A stretch of DNA of 64,000 nucleotides. Source: Eriocheir sinensis (taxonomy: Eukaryota; Arthropoda; Malacostraca; Decapoda; Varunidae). Where the stretch lies: NCBI RefSeq assembly GCF_024679095.1, contig NC_066518.1, positions 2,120,178 to 2,184,177 of the forward strand, in the 5' to 3' direction. Positions 36,666 to 54,152 of this stretch are shown here, one piece after another. The notes below the pieces were generated by a model. That model worked only from the letters and a program-made list of their open reading frames with translations, searched no databases and was not told where the DNA came from. Position 1 is the first letter of the stretch. Each line of letters starts with the position of its first letter. Position numbers and translations under genes: made by a program.

Positions 36666-37069
36666 CATTTGAAGAAACAGAAACGGCTCTACACTCTATT
36701 GAGTTTCATTGCAGTTCAGCCTGAAATTGCTCGGTGCATGGCAGAAAATTCGTGTGATGCCAGGCGATTTCAGACAGTCACCTGCCGCCACCTGCATGTC
36801 CTCTGTCACCCCCGCCACCGCCGCCGCCATCACCACCACCACCACCACCACCGCAACCACAACCTTGTGCCTCCCTACCTAACTACCTAACTAACTAACT
36901 AACTAACTTCGAGTAATTAACCATCTAACGATCTAACAAATTAACTATAATTGTTTGACTATCTTAAACTAACCATTTAACTTGCTAATTATAAGTAAAT
37001 ATACTCGCCGCACGATTAAATGGCGGAATGGGGGCCCCCTCATCCTCCCCTCAGGGCGCATAGATGTGG

Positions 37070-37070
<1 letters not shown>

Positions 37071-37150
<80 letters not shown>
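37071..37150. repeat. (GT)n microsatellite, 80 bp
   Basis: Perfect GT array. Confidence 0.97.
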
Positions 37151-37152
<2 letters not shown>

Positions 37153-37263
37153 TGGAGGCGCCCTGAGATGGTCGTTTTGCCACCTACCGATAATCCCTAT
37201 TCCCACTTGCACTGCTGTCTCCTTACATTTCTTTGTTACTGTGGTTCCCTTCTTCCTCTTTGT

Positions 37264-37415
<152 letters not shown>

Positions 37416-38041
37416 AAAATTAGAATTTTCCTTTATTTGGTTTGTTCTTATTAAACAACATGAAGAAGCGTGTTGCTGCAGCCCTGTCACCCGCCATCCG
37501 ACGCGTGAACTGCACTACTTAGCCGACTAGGCAAGAGCCTAGTAGAGAGCAAGTAGGTATGGGATGTCCTCTGGTCTCATTAGTAACAATCCAGGGGTGT
37601 AGTAGGCAGAAAGGCAACTAAAATTAAGAAATCGCAATGCACGGACACGGGATAAAGGGAACAGATATGGAGGGAAAGAGTACCTACGCGACACACAGGG
37701 AAATAACTAATGTGTAAAGAACCCAAGGCATGTTATCCACGCATTATGCATGAAATAAAAGTTAAGCAAGGTTATTTTTTCTTACTTATCAAGATTTATT
37801 TGGAAATAGTTGCCATTCAAAAGAATTAAGAATATTTTATCTATTCCTTTATAGTTTAGCAACAGCCCTGTCACCCGCCATCCGGCGCGTGAACTGCACT
37901 ACTTAGCCGACTGGGCAAGATTATAGCAGAAAGAATTTGCTGAAGGCCAGTCGGTGTTCATGGACATAGCACCTCCTTTTATTACCGAACACCGATTTCC
38001 TCAATACTCGGATAATTTTTTTATATCACATCGAAACAACG

Positions 38042-40132
38042 ATGGGAAACTCTGCATCTCGACAGAAATTCAACGTGTGGGTAACTCTGGAGCGAGGCTC
38101 CTCCCTGGTGGACTCCATCAAGCTCTCGTGCAAGGACTCCACCTGCTGCCTGAAGAGGAGGCGTACGGTCGCCTCCGTCAAGTTCCCCGTGGAAGGTTGG
38201 TCTTGCGTCGCAGGGATTCAAGGCTGCCACGCCGAGGGTGAGCTGCGTGTGCCCTTGGCGAAGCTGTGCAAGAAAGACGGCAACGCGGCCGTCAGGGTGC
38301 AATGCGCCTCGCTTGGGAAGCCAGTCTTCACCTCTTCCATGCCGCTGGCCTGGCTGCTGGACAACATCAGCGGCCTCCACTTCTCTCTCTTCTGTGACGA
38401 CGGACCCGCCTTCACCAGCCTCCGGTGCAACGGGAGGCGGTGTGGCGAGCCCATCCGGGCGGTGAGCCCTGCACCGCATGCGGCCACTGACGGGATGGCC
38501 ACGACCGATGAGGCTGATGCATGGGCAGCCTTTGAAGCAATGACCCGTGGTGACTGGTCCGTGGAGGCTGATGATCCATGGGCAGCCCCAGACTTGGTGA
38601 CCTCTGCTGCTGTGGTCGAGGCTGATGATTCATGGGCAGCCTTTGAAGCAATGACCCGTGGTGACTGGTCAGTGGAGGCTGATGATTCATGGGCAGCCCC
38701 AGACTTGGTGACCTCTGCTGCTGTGGTCGAGGCTGATGATTCATGGGCAGCCTTTGAAGCAATGACCCGTGATGACTGGTCCGTGGAGGCTGATGATCCA
38801 TGGGCACCCGCCGAATTGGTGACCGCCATCACCGATGAGGCTGATGATTCATGGGCAGCCTTTGAAGCAATGACCCGTGATGACTGGTCCGTGGAGGCTG
38901 ATGATCCATGGGCACCCGCCGAATTGGTGACCGCCATCACCGATGAGGCTGATGATTCATGGGCAGCCTTTGAAGCAATGACCCGTGATGACTGGTCCGT
39001 GGAGGCTGATGATCCATGGGCACCCGCCGAATTGGTGACCGCCATCACCGATGAGGCTGATGATTCATGGGCAGCCTTTGAAGCAATGACCCGTGATGAC
39101 TGGTCCGTGGAGGCTGATGATCCATGGGCACCCGCCGAATTGGTGACCGCCATCACCGATGAGGCTGGTGTTCCAATGGCACTCCTTGAAGTGACGACCC
39201 GTGATGACTCATCTGATGAAGCTGATGATCCATGGCCAGCCTTTGAAGCAATGATCCGTAATGACTCGTCTGATGAGGCTGGTGTTCCATTGGCACTCTT
39301 TGAAGTGACGACCCGTGATTACTCGTCTGATGAAGCTGATGATCCATGGCCAGCCTTTGAAGCAATGATCCGTAATGACTCGTCTGATGAGGCTGGTGTT
39401 CCATTGGCACTCCTTGAAGTGACGACCCGTGATGACTCGTCTGATGAAGCTGATGATCCATGGCCAGCCTTTGAAGCAATGACCCGTGATGACTCGTCTG
39501 ATGAGGGTGATGATCCATGGGCATCCGCCGAATCGGTGACCGCCATCACCGATGAGGATGATGATCCATGGGACGCCCTCGAATTGATAACCAGTAATGA
39601 CTGGTCTGATGAGGGTGATGATCCATGGGAAGCCCTCGAATTGATAACCAGTAATGACTGGTCTGATGAGGGTGATGATCCATGGGAAGCCCTCGAATTG
39701 ATAACCAGTAATGACTGGTCTGATGAGGATGATCCATGGGATGCCCTCGAATTGATAACCAGTAATGACTGGTCTGATGAGGATGATGATCCATGGGATG
39801 CCCTCGAATTGATAACCAGTAATGACTGGTCTGATGAGGATGATGATCCATGGGATGCCCTCGAATTGATAACCAGTAATGACTGGTCTGATGAGGATGA
39901 TGATCCATGGGATGCCCTCGAATTGATAACCAGTAATGACTGGTCTGATGAGGATGAGGATTCATGGGAAGCCTTCGAATTGATAACCAGTAATGACTGG
40001 TCTGACGAGGATGAGGATCCATGGGAAGCCCTCGAATTGATAACCGGTAATGACTGGTCTGATGAGGATGATGCCTTCCTGGACGTCACGGCCATCTGTG
40101 CTGTCGTTGTGTACATTGTCTTGCTTCACTAA
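38042..40132 (+). CDS. Copy E: acidic Trp-repeat protein, 696 aa, intact
   Basis: Shortest intact paralogue. The N-terminal 140 residues match copy A, including the myristoylation signal and ten Cys. The first repeat zone lacks the AFEVTTHDDWS unit found in A-D and starts directly with the AFEAMTRGDWS type. The distal zone has only 9 ELIT units. One is a residue short (SDEDDPW) and one reads WEAFELIT. The hydrophobic 18-residue end is unchanged. The array ends about 350 bp after the stop, so this is the last copy and its downstream flank differs from the others. The poly(A) hexamer is changed to AATGAA. Function as for copy A: unknown, probably membrane-associated by inference. Confidence 0.8.
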   Translation: MGNSASRQKFNVWVTLERGSSLVDSIKLSCKDSTCCLKRRRTVASVKFPVEGWSCVAGIQGCHAEGELRVPLAKLCKKDGNAAVRVQCASLGKPVFTSSMPLAWLLDNISGLHFSLFCDDGPAFTSLRCNGRRCGEPIRAVSPAPHAATDGMATTDEADAWAAFEAMTRGDWSVEADDPWAAPDLVTSAAVVEADDSWAAFEAMTRGDWSVEADDSWAAPDLVTSAAVVEADDSWAAFEAMTRDDWSVEADDPWAPAELVTAITDEADDSWAAFEAMTRDDWSVEADDPWAPAELVTAITDEADDSWAAFEAMTRDDWSVEADDPWAPAELVTAITDEADDSWAAFEAMTRDDWSVEADDPWAPAELVTAITDEAGVPMALLEVTTRDDSSDEADDPWPAFEAMIRNDSSDEAGVPLALFEVTTRDYSSDEADDPWPAFEAMIRNDSSDEAGVPLALLEVTTRDDSSDEADDPWPAFEAMTRDDSSDEGDDPWASAESVTAITDEDDDPWDALELITSNDWSDEGDDPWEALELITSNDWSDEGDDPWEALELITSNDWSDEDDPWDALELITSNDWSDEDDDPWDALELITSNDWSDEDDDPWDALELITSNDWSDEDDDPWDALELITSNDWSDEDEDSWEAFELITSNDWSDEDEDPWEALELITGNDWSDEDDAFLDVTAICAVVVYIVLLH

Positions 40133-40296
40133 GCAGCCTGGTAACACACTCACCAGTGACCCCCGGCGCAGGCGCGAGCCACATCGTGAGCCACACTCCC
40201 GGGGAGCGAGACTTCCTTTAGTGACCGTCGCTCTTATTTCACCTTCAGGGGAGGAGCTTTAGCTGTATTTCTTATCTTATCAATGAAAACCTTTAC

Positions 40297-40302
40297 AATG
40301 AA
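40297..40302 (+). promoter_or_regulatory. Altered polyadenylation hexamer AATGAA, gene copy E
   Basis: Copies A-D have AATAAA at this position. AATGAA is a weak variant. Confidence 0.5.
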
Positions 40303-40689
40303 ACTATTATCCTATTAATGAATTTACCTTACCTATTAATAATAGTGTGCCTATCACAGTGAGATTCACCACATGCACGACTGCCAAGTCTCTTCCATTC
40401 GTCTACTATTCTATTTGCAAACCAATTCCTGCCTGCATGTTTAACAAATCTATATTGATCTAACGACCCATGGCTAAGAGTGCATGCCCTTTTACGAGCA
40501 GACCCTCATCAAAGGGCTTCACCCACCTACCTGTAAACTTTAATGAAGTCTACTCGCATCATCCGCCTTCCCAGAGAATGCAAATTTAGACGTTAACTCT
40601 GTAAAGAAAGCATGGAGGTCAATGAACGAGAGAGATTAGAAGAGAGGGAGAGGGGAGGAAATTTTTGAGTAGGAGGTGGAGAGGAGATA

Positions 40690-40812
40690 AGATAGTAAGA
40701 TAAATGTATAGAGATAGAAAGATAGATCGGTAGATAGATAGATAGACAAATAGATAGATATAGATAGATAGATAGATAAATAGACAGATAGATAAACAGA
40801 CAGATAGATAAA
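40690..40812. repeat. Degenerate (GATA)n microsatellite
   Basis: GATA tetramers mixed with GACA and AATA variants. Repeated Tyr-Leu-Ser-Ile frames on the minus strand result from it. Confidence 0.93.
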
Positions 40813-41042
40813 GGGAGAGGATGGGTGCGGGGGGGTTGAGGGCGGGAGGAAAAGACAACAGCTGAAGGGTATAAAAACATTCAGAGAGAGGACATGGAAA
40901 CACTGATTGAAGGAAATTAATTTGAAATAGAAAGCTTGTATTCGCATTATCCGAAATGATGCAATTCTGCGGCGCCGTGTGTGATGCTCAATAAAAGAAA
41001 AAAGAAAAAAAAACATGAAAATGGAAAATAATACAATATCCA

Positions 41043-41046
<4 letters not shown>

Positions 41047-41129
<83 letters not shown>
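41047..41129. repeat. (CA)n microsatellite
   Basis: Perfect CA array of about 83 bp. Confidence 0.97.
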
Positions 41130-41136
<7 letters not shown>

Positions 41137-41838
41137 GTCGGAAACAGTAACAAGTAATAGAATCAGGCTATTACACGACCGTTTAACGACAGCATGGGAT
41201 TATAATTCTCGTGTGTAATAGTAATTGAAGGAAAAATTATGGGCAATAAAACGGCGATATATTTTCCGTTGTATTGCTCTTTCATTTTAGTTGTTCCTAC
41301 TCCGCCTTTATTGCTACGATTCCGATATTTCTTCAGTAATCAAAGGCATAACGAGTCATATTTGTTTCTTTCTTTCAACTTCTCATTGGTATTATGTATG
41401 ACTGATTCCACCTTCCAGTCGCCCAATTTACGGTTAAAGAAATAAAGCCCACACGAATAAAAGCATAAATATAACGACTGGTGAAATATATTCCTCCCTC
41501 CATCGCCAAAACAGAATATAACAAAGACTCGATTCAAAACACCGGAAGGAAATACGAGGAAACCCGCTGAGAATGAGTAATATGTCAAACGCTGTCGTCC
41601 GTGTTTGCCTGAATCATGCATCCTCAAAACCTGATGAAAAAACTAACACGTATAGACCTCGGCAATGTTCCCTGTTGCTGATATTCGAGTTAGGTCTTGG
41701 AGAGTTGCTGGCGCCTTGTGTGATGTGTCGAGTCGCTGATGTGATGTGACGTGTTGTGTGGTGTGTTGGCGCAATGGTGTTGAGGCGGAATAATTAGGAC
41801 CAGCCTTACATATGCACAATAGCTCTTAACACCAAAGG

Positions 41839-41960
<122 letters not shown>

Positions 41961-42255
41961 GGCATGGCTGTGTTGCTAATCAGGTCAGGACGAAAGGGAG
42001 ATGGAGGAAGCCTGAAACCGAACACGTCTGTACCTAAAGGGGCGGGAGGAAATGTGAGAGAGAGGGCAAGGGGGAAGAGGGGGTAGCGGGGAGGCGTGAG
42101 AGAAAGCAAAGGAGAGGGGAGAGGTGAGAGGAGGCACAAGGTTTCCCTGGGTGAGTGGGTGCGGGTCGGTAGGCGTGCAGGTGTGTTTGAGAGTGAGTTT
42201 GTGTGTGAGGGTGTGGGTGTGGGATGTGTTTGACGGTCGATTCATGATTACTTAC

Positions 42256-42445
42256 CTTCAGGCAACCTTCATCCTGCTCTTCTAGTCCGTCATTCTTGTT
42301 TAGATTAAGTTGGTATGTCCTCTTCCTATCGCTGTTCGGCTCTATCCCTCTTTCACACGCTCCCACAGTCTTCTTGCACGTTAGAGGAACACTTCTGCCT
42401 TCCAAGTCAAGGTCAGATTCTGCAGGGTGGTGTTCCTCGTCAAAC
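42256..42445 (-). CDS. Internal coding exon of an unidentified gene, 190 bp
   Basis: On the minus strand a pyrimidine-rich acceptor (CATTTTCAG) precedes an open stretch that ends at AAG|GTAAGTAAT, an excellent donor. The exon supplies one base of a split codon plus 63 complete codons. The peptide starts FDEEHHPAESDLDLEGR and ends EEQDEGCLK. It is hydrophilic with a basic NSDRKRTYQ stretch and has Cys in TCKK, GACERG and EGCLK. No repeat or low-complexity bias is present, unlike almost all frames nearby. I do not recognise the family. Other exons of the gene are not identified. The candidate exon near 62.9 kb is on the same strand, but a 20-kb intron would be needed to join them. Confidence 0.6.
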
Positions 42446-42517
42446 CTGAAAATGAAAAGAAAACAAAGCCCTTGAGACACACACAACCGACTTCCACTCT
42501 CCCGCCTTCGTTCATTC

Positions 42518-42760
42518 TTAACCCGGTAGCTGCGGGGGTCATGTTTCGTAGGGTTAGGTTAGGTTAGGGTAAAGGCCCCTCTAAGCAAAATAATGAGAAA
42601 GAATCATCACTCACGCAAACCATTTCATAATATATATCAACGCATATGTGGTCAGTTTATGCATCATCTATTTTGGGAGGTTTAAATCATGGCAGAAATT
42701 TGGCCCATCGCTGGTACACGGTAAAGCCACAAATTTGGCCCGTCGCTGCTACCGGGTTAA
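42518..42760. mobile_element. piggyBac-like MITE, 235 bp plus TTAA duplications
   Basis: TTAA at 42518-42521 and 42757-42760 flank terminal inverted repeats CCCGGTAGCTGCG and CGCTGCTACCGGG. The CCC...GGG ends and TTAA target are the piggyBac-superfamily signature. An imperfect internal duplication of AAATTTGGCCC lies near the 3' end. GGTTAGGTTAGG, a TTAGG-type motif, sits at about 42550-42565. No coding capacity. Confidence 0.8.
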
Positions 42761-43690
42761 GTCTCTCCCTCTGTGTTAGGATCAGGCAAATAGAAGCAGG
42801 CAGCACACCACAAGCATTACCACCACTACTACAAGTCCTGCTGTATCTGCGCACTACACGACCACACTGCCACCGCTTCGCCAGCCGTATAACCCTATTA
42901 ACTCTCCCTTCACCTCCACCAATTCAACAACTGTCACCATTTCTGAGCATGCCTGCAATAGCATCAACGCCGCTACGCACACCACCACTATTGAGCACTA
43001 CCCCCTGCCACAGCCACCACCAACCCCACCACCACCACTACTGACCACTACCCCCTCCCCCCACCATCCCCACCCTCCCTCTAGCTAGCCTGTTTGCTCC
43101 ACCGCATTCATGGAAATTCTGGTCACATTTTGTTCACTTCGTATACTTAACTTACACGTATGCTCCGTCCCTGTCGCTTTTATACTACAAATTGACTTTA
43201 TGCATGTCAGTGAATAAAAATGAAAGATTATTTATTGTGCATCATTAACAAAATACACAAAAACTTTCATTTACACGTAGCATGTTTAGTTTTTTTGGTG
43301 TTGCAAAAAAAGAAGAAAAAAAACTACAGCCTGTAATTATGGGTTTGTTTTTACAATTAACAAACACATCAGGTTTGTTCATAACTTTTTTTTAAACAAT
43401 GTAATTAGGCGTTACATATTTCATTATCTATCGTAACAAAAATGGTGGAAATATTGAAGTTTTAAAACTGATACAATAAAGGACTTAAAGCATTTTTTTC
43501 TTAATATTCCTAAAAGTTACACAGTTTCATGGACATCAGCAGCGGCGGCCAATCAACCTGAAATGATATTATTTAACGGCGGTGGAGTTAATTTAGAGCA
43601 ATGATATAAATAATTAAAAATGGTGGTCGCTAATACTTTACCAATACTAATTATGAGGAGTAGTAATTGAAAGCAAGCATTCACACTGTA
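42761..43690. other. Non-coding, nothing firm
   Basis: A C- and A-rich stretch at 42790-43080 with CCACCA words, then AT-rich sequence. No supported gene. Confidence 0.6.
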
Positions 43691-43699
43691 TGCACACAA

Positions 43700-43990
43700 A
43701 ATCAAAACAAATGGCGTAAAGCTGAATGTTAATCCAGCACCGGAATCGAACCAATGCGTTGGCGCCGCTGTCTGCCTCACCACCCGAGGGTCTTGAAAGG
43801 TAGGAGGCAACTCAAACTGTTAACCTTCCTCCCCGACCCGGCTCGGTGGCGGTAATTATGGCATTAATCTATCCAGTGCGGGCAGGTGACATATAAGTCA
43901 AGAACAAGACAAGTTGAATGTTACCCAGCACTGAAATCGAACCAATGAGTTGGCGTAATGGCTCTAAACACCCCATTAGGCAACGATAAG
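43700..43990 (-). mobile_element. Two tRNA-derived SINE fragments, minus strand
   Basis: B-box-like GGTTCGATTCC (43742-43752) and GGTTCGATTTC (43933-43943) lie on the minus strand. Each is preceded by a GCGCCAAC/ACGCCAAC-CATT block and followed by GTGCTGG. The two share about 40 bp around the B box, so they are separate partial copies of one family. Confidence 0.55.
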
Positions 43991-44182
43991 GATGTCTAAA
44001 TGAAGAACTAGTTTTCACAAAAGTTATACACATGTCTACTTCACGGACCGAGGGAAGCGTGACTCGTGTTTTTAGAGGTAATAATAAAAATGATGACGAC
44101 AACAATGGCAGCATTAGCGGTAATAACAGTAACGCGACTACTATTACTGCTTCTGATGATGATGACCGTAATGATCATGATT

Positions 44183-46117
<1,935 letters not shown>

Positions 46118-46210
<93 letters not shown>

Positions 46211-46211
46211 A
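46118..46211. repeat. Compound (CT)n(CA)n microsatellite
   Basis: About 70 bp CT followed by about 24 bp CA. Confidence 0.97.
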
Positions 46212-46292
46212 ACATCCGGCTTTTAGCGCTATTCTTGACAAAAGTTTGTTGGAAATACATACGAAAAGGGTGAAAGGAAGTGTTTCGAGAAC

Positions 46293-46296
<4 letters not shown>

Positions 46297-46354
<58 letters not shown>
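46297..46354. repeat. (GT)n(AT)n microsatellite
   Basis: GT array of about 48 bp passing into a short AT run. Confidence 0.95.
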
Positions 46355-46356
<2 letters not shown>

Positions 46357-47385
46357 GAAACACCAGCCGGAAAAGCAGTACGATAATAAGGAAGAGGAAA
46401 TGATTACAGCAAAGGAGAAGAAAAGAGTGAGAGAGAAAGGAAACGAAGAGGAAGGAGCAGAAGAATGGTGGAAAAACGAAGGATAGGACAATAAACAAAA
46501 AGTGCAGAGGGAGTATATAAAAAGGAGAGAGGAAGAATAGCATGCATAAGAATGGGGAAGTAGGGGGGGGGGGTAGAAGGGATACACGCATTAAGGGAAC
46601 GGACTGCAGAGAACGGAAAGAAAGAAACGGGAGGATGTAAGGCCAAAAGAAGATAAAATTCTGGAGTGATGAGGAAGAGACGCAGCGGGAAAAGTGGGAA
46701 AGTATGTAGAAACTATTGCAGGAAAGTAGAAGAGAAGACAAAAGCTTGGAGAACGAGGAAGACGAGGAAAGGAAGGAATAGGAGGAGGAAGAGATTACGT
46801 GGTGAATGTTATATAAAAAAAATCGGTTCACCCGAGTCTGAAGTGAACATTATCGCGCAACGGCAACCTGCAGCATCACGGCGTGTCCGATATCGTGGTA
46901 TGCTAGCCTGCGCATAGTAAACATTCGTCACTGTCAATAATGTGCAGGCAGCAATAAAAAAAATACCGTCATGATAGTCGCTTATGAGTTAAAAAATATT
47001 AGTAATGTCGCAAATAGCTGTTTTGTTAATATAAAGCCTGCTAATTTTCTCGGTGGTGGACAGCTTCAAGGCTGTTTAATTACCATAATCAGGGATCTTT
47101 TAATTGACATCAAGATGACTTACGGAATATATCTTTCACATGTGTAATATACTTCATTTTCATAATCTGTGACCTATTCAACGAGGGGGAGCATCAGATT
47201 CGTGTGATGTGCATATCAAGTTTCTATCATATTTATTAAAAGAATACCATTGTAGTGATGAGTCTCTTCTGTTATGTATATAAAGGCAGAACAAAACGCT
47301 GACAGGTTATTACGACATTTGAAATCATTTAAAGTCTAGACGCGGAAAAAAATGATGAAATGAAATCAGTGTACATGCAGGGGTC
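46355..47385. other. Purine-rich then AT-rich non-coding sequence
   Basis: 46385-46800 is strongly A/G-biased on the plus strand. The rest is AT-rich. No supported gene. Confidence 0.6.
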
Positions 47386-47389
47386 ATCC

Positions 47390-47730
47390 CAGCAATGCCT
47401 CGCCGCCGTAAATAACGAGGGCGGCGCGGCGTGGCTCTCCGCCCAGCGACGAGGGATTGACTGCATGAGTTATTTGCCGCGCGAGGGTTCACAGCGCTCA
47501 CAGCACACATTCCGGCCAGCCCCATCAGTAGGCGCAGCGGCAGTGATATTGTGATGTTTTGTGAGGCCCGCGAGGTTAGGGACGTGTCAGGCCGAGGGTG
47601 AGCTGCGTCGCTGTGATATATTGTGGCACCGTCCCGCCACTGTTTGTTGGCGGGCTCATCAGGCGAGGCTAAACGGGTGATACGCGTCCCATTATGTTAC
47701 TACCGGATTTTCAGTGTTTAGTGAAAGGTG
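47390..47730. other. CpG-dense segment, possible promoter or leader region
   Basis: Markedly richer in CG dinucleotides than the surroundings (for example GGGCGGCGCGGCG near 47421 and CCGCGCGAGGG near 47477). It ends at TTTTCAGTGTTTAGTG, an initiator-like context. No downstream coding exon is recognised, so a promoter is only a possibility. Confidence 0.25.
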
Positions 47731-47754
47731 CACGAGGGTATTTTCACATTATAT

Positions 47755-47830
47755 GAATATACAAGTATTTACACATGCATACATAAATACATACATACAT
47801 AAATACATGTGTATATACATTTACACATTC
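47755..47830. repeat. Degenerate (ACAT)n microsatellite
   Basis: ACATACAT and AAATACAT tetramers on the plus strand. Confidence 0.85.
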
Positions 47831-48116
47831 ACATATCAATACACATATTCTAGGAACATCATCTTGAAGTGGTGAACAGGGCTGTGTGCAGAAGCTCGGT
47901 AGCAGAGGTGACACGGACAATGCAATCAAACTATATGGACCTATTAGAGCAGAAGAAGACTGCTCTCTCCCATCACATGCCATGAGCCAGCTTTGTTGCT
48001 GTGATTAACGGCCCCCAGCACCCAGCAGCGAGGGAGTACTTAGCCTCTGTGGCGATCAGGGGCACTCCGGAGATAGGGGTGCATAGAATAACAGTGTAAA
48101 TAGACCAGACCATCAC

Positions 48117-48470
48117 TGTCTACTAGATATTAGCGTCTACAGTATACGGACTTTGAGAACAGAAAATGGTTTAAAAGTTCTTATGGAGGAGCTGTTAAAT
48201 ACCAAGTGTATGTTGTAGGATCATCAGAAACAGGCGTGACATCATGAAGAATGCAAGTCTTAAAAGCAAAGTAAATGATGGCAGTGACCACATAAAGGTT
48301 AAATATGCAAAATCAAGATCAACCAAAGCAGAAAAAAATAACTTGGTTAGATATGTATTAAACCACTTGTGAAATAGAAAAGCTGAGCTCGCAGACAGTA
48401 TTCAAAACAAATACGCTGTTCATATACCAATATTTGAAAGCACTCATGGCCTTCTTTTAATGTACGGGTG
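48117..48470 (+). mobile_element. Decayed RTE-type LINE fragment (endonuclease region)
   Basis: Translation from 48117 gives ISVYSIRTLRTENGLKVLM, matching the conserved start of the endonuclease of RTE/BovB-like elements (YNVRTL, then an LxxELxxxK stretch). Frames are then broken by stops. A second piece at 48383-48424 (AELADSIQNKYAV) resembles the F/IQ-x-x-x-NRY part at the end of that domain. The element is heavily degraded and non-functional. Confidence 0.55.
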
Positions 48471-48875
48471 GGTTTCTCCTTAAAGTCACCATAAGTCATG
48501 ATTCAGGCATTAATTCCGTGCATTTGTTTGACATTAATCATTAAGCCTTTATCGGAGTGATCCAAAGGGCGAGCCGATTTGAGATATCTACCAGAGGATA
48601 TTCTCATGTATATTTGGTTGCTATCTTTAAAAAGTATGTTACCCAGATTAATTGACCCGACCAGACAAACAATGAAAAATAGCCAGTTAGGAATCATCAA
48701 ACAACATCACCCTCATTGTTACGCAGAAGCTGGCGATAGCGAATGATTGAGAGCATTGAATCAGGTCACACGTGTCCTTTCAGCATACGAAGTTTCATAT
48801 AATTTTTGACCTGCCTGACTCCCAGTAAAAACAAAACAAATGAAAACAATCAAAGACATGCACACTCGTAATCGA

Positions 48876-48878
<3 letters not shown>

Positions 48879-48951
<73 letters not shown>
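48879..48951. repeat. (CA)n microsatellite
   Basis: Perfect CA array. Confidence 0.97.
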
Positions 48952-48956
<5 letters not shown>

Positions 48957-49074
48957 TAGGAATTGCATATCACATTTCATTTATGCTTGCTGGAGGTGGT
49001 GGCGGAGGGCGTTTGATCATTTGATTCCTAAATGCAATAGCTTCCGAGCCTGTATCGCGAGGGCTTCGGTTGAG

Positions 49075-49090
49075 GGGGGGGGGGGGGGGG

Positions 49091-49132
<42 letters not shown>
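49075..49132. repeat. Poly-G run followed by (GA)n
   Basis: A G-run of about 17 bases, then C, then a GA array of about 40 bp. Confidence 0.95.
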
Positions 49133-49136
<4 letters not shown>

Positions 49137-49246
49137 GTTATGAGAGTAGACATAAGTGAAGCACCAACCGAACTTAATCAGCAAGTATGATGAGACACTG
49201 AAGTAATGTAATGATATATTGCCTGCAAGTATTCTTAGAAGAGCCT

Positions 49247-51628
<2,382 letters not shown>

Positions 51629-51777
51629 GGAGGGCCAAAAAGATCAGGTTTTCCGAGAAAGACGGATGGATATGTAGAAAGGTAGAGAGAAAATGGGAAA
51701 ACAACAAGACAAAACCAATACATACTAGTAAAACAAGTCACCTAAAAATAATTCTTATATACAATGTTACTTTAAAA

Positions 51778-53129
<1,352 letters not shown>

Positions 53130-53235
53130 CCCGGCGTAGGGTTGGACTCGTTGGCGTAATATCCGGCGGCAGCGAGTCGGCTCCCAGGGGCGCAAGCCAC
53201 TAATCCACCCTCGGGCGGGGGGTTCCCTGATCAAA
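53130..53235 (-). mobile_element. Possible decayed tRNA-derived SINE, minus strand
   Basis: On the minus strand TGGATTAGTGG resembles an A box, and GAGTCCAACCC, about 60 bases later, resembles a diverged B box. Weak. Confidence 0.25.
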
Positions 53236-53847
53236 CTTACTACATCGAGATGCTCCTGTGGCACGGGGGCCATAGGAGACGACAGACAAAAAAAAGAGAA
53301 GGGGGTAGGGAATGTGAAGGCTTGGGAAAGATAAGAAAAGAGAAAAGGACACATGAAGGAAAATAGAAAGTGAGAAATGAAATGCATCTCTTTTTTTCAT
53401 TTTCCACACCATGTTTCCACGGATACATGGTGTGGAAAGGAGGAGGATGGGGGACACGAAAGAAGCAGAGGGGAGGACGAAGAGGAGGAACTGTGATTAG
53501 GGCAATGAGTGAAGGAAGGGAAATTGGACAAAGTGAAGAGCGTAAGGAAAGAAAGGGAACGAGTCCGGGTTGATATGGTGAAGGGAATGTAATGGAAAGG
53601 CGTGATATGGGGAACGTGGTGGCTGAGGAGAACAGATATATACATATATAAAAAAAAATGGGGCTGACAACTAAAGGTGGAATTGGAATACAGCAACAAA
53701 ATTTAAGAAATGAAAAAAAAAAGGAAAACGGGGAGGATCAAACACTAAGTAGACGAAGAGGGAAATAACTATGGCAAACATAATAGAACGTGTTAGACAA
53801 TGATGAAGAGGATGGAACATAAAAGTAAAAAGAGTATTTAGGGGTAT

Positions 53848-54152
53848 GATGAAGCGAAGTATGAATATGGGAGAAGGGAAAGAATGATAAGGGAACTGCA
53901 TAGGGTAAGGAGCGGTGGCTGAAGGCGGGAGGGAGAGGAGGGTAGTTGGGAGGGAGTGAAAAGACTGATAAAAGCACTGCATGTTGATGATGAATAATGA
54001 TGATGATGATGATGATGATGCATGATGAAGCGAAGTAGGAATATGGGAGAAGAAAAAGAATGATTTGGAAACTGCATAGGGAGAGGAGCGGTGGCCGAAG
54101 GCGGGAGAGGAGGGTAGTTGGGAGGGAGTGAAAAGGTTGATAAGAGCACTGC
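53848..54152. repeat. Duplicated 130-bp segment separated by a GAT run
   Basis: 53848-53980 and 54024-54152 share GATGAAGCGAAGTA, ACTGCATAGGG and GGAGGGAGTGAAAA in the same order, at about 90 percent similarity by eye. A GAT repeat lies between them. The period is about 176 bp. Confidence 0.85.

Noticed and set aside
42549..42568. Telomeric TTAGG array
   Set aside because: Only about three to four units, and they lie inside a MITE, so this is not a telomere.
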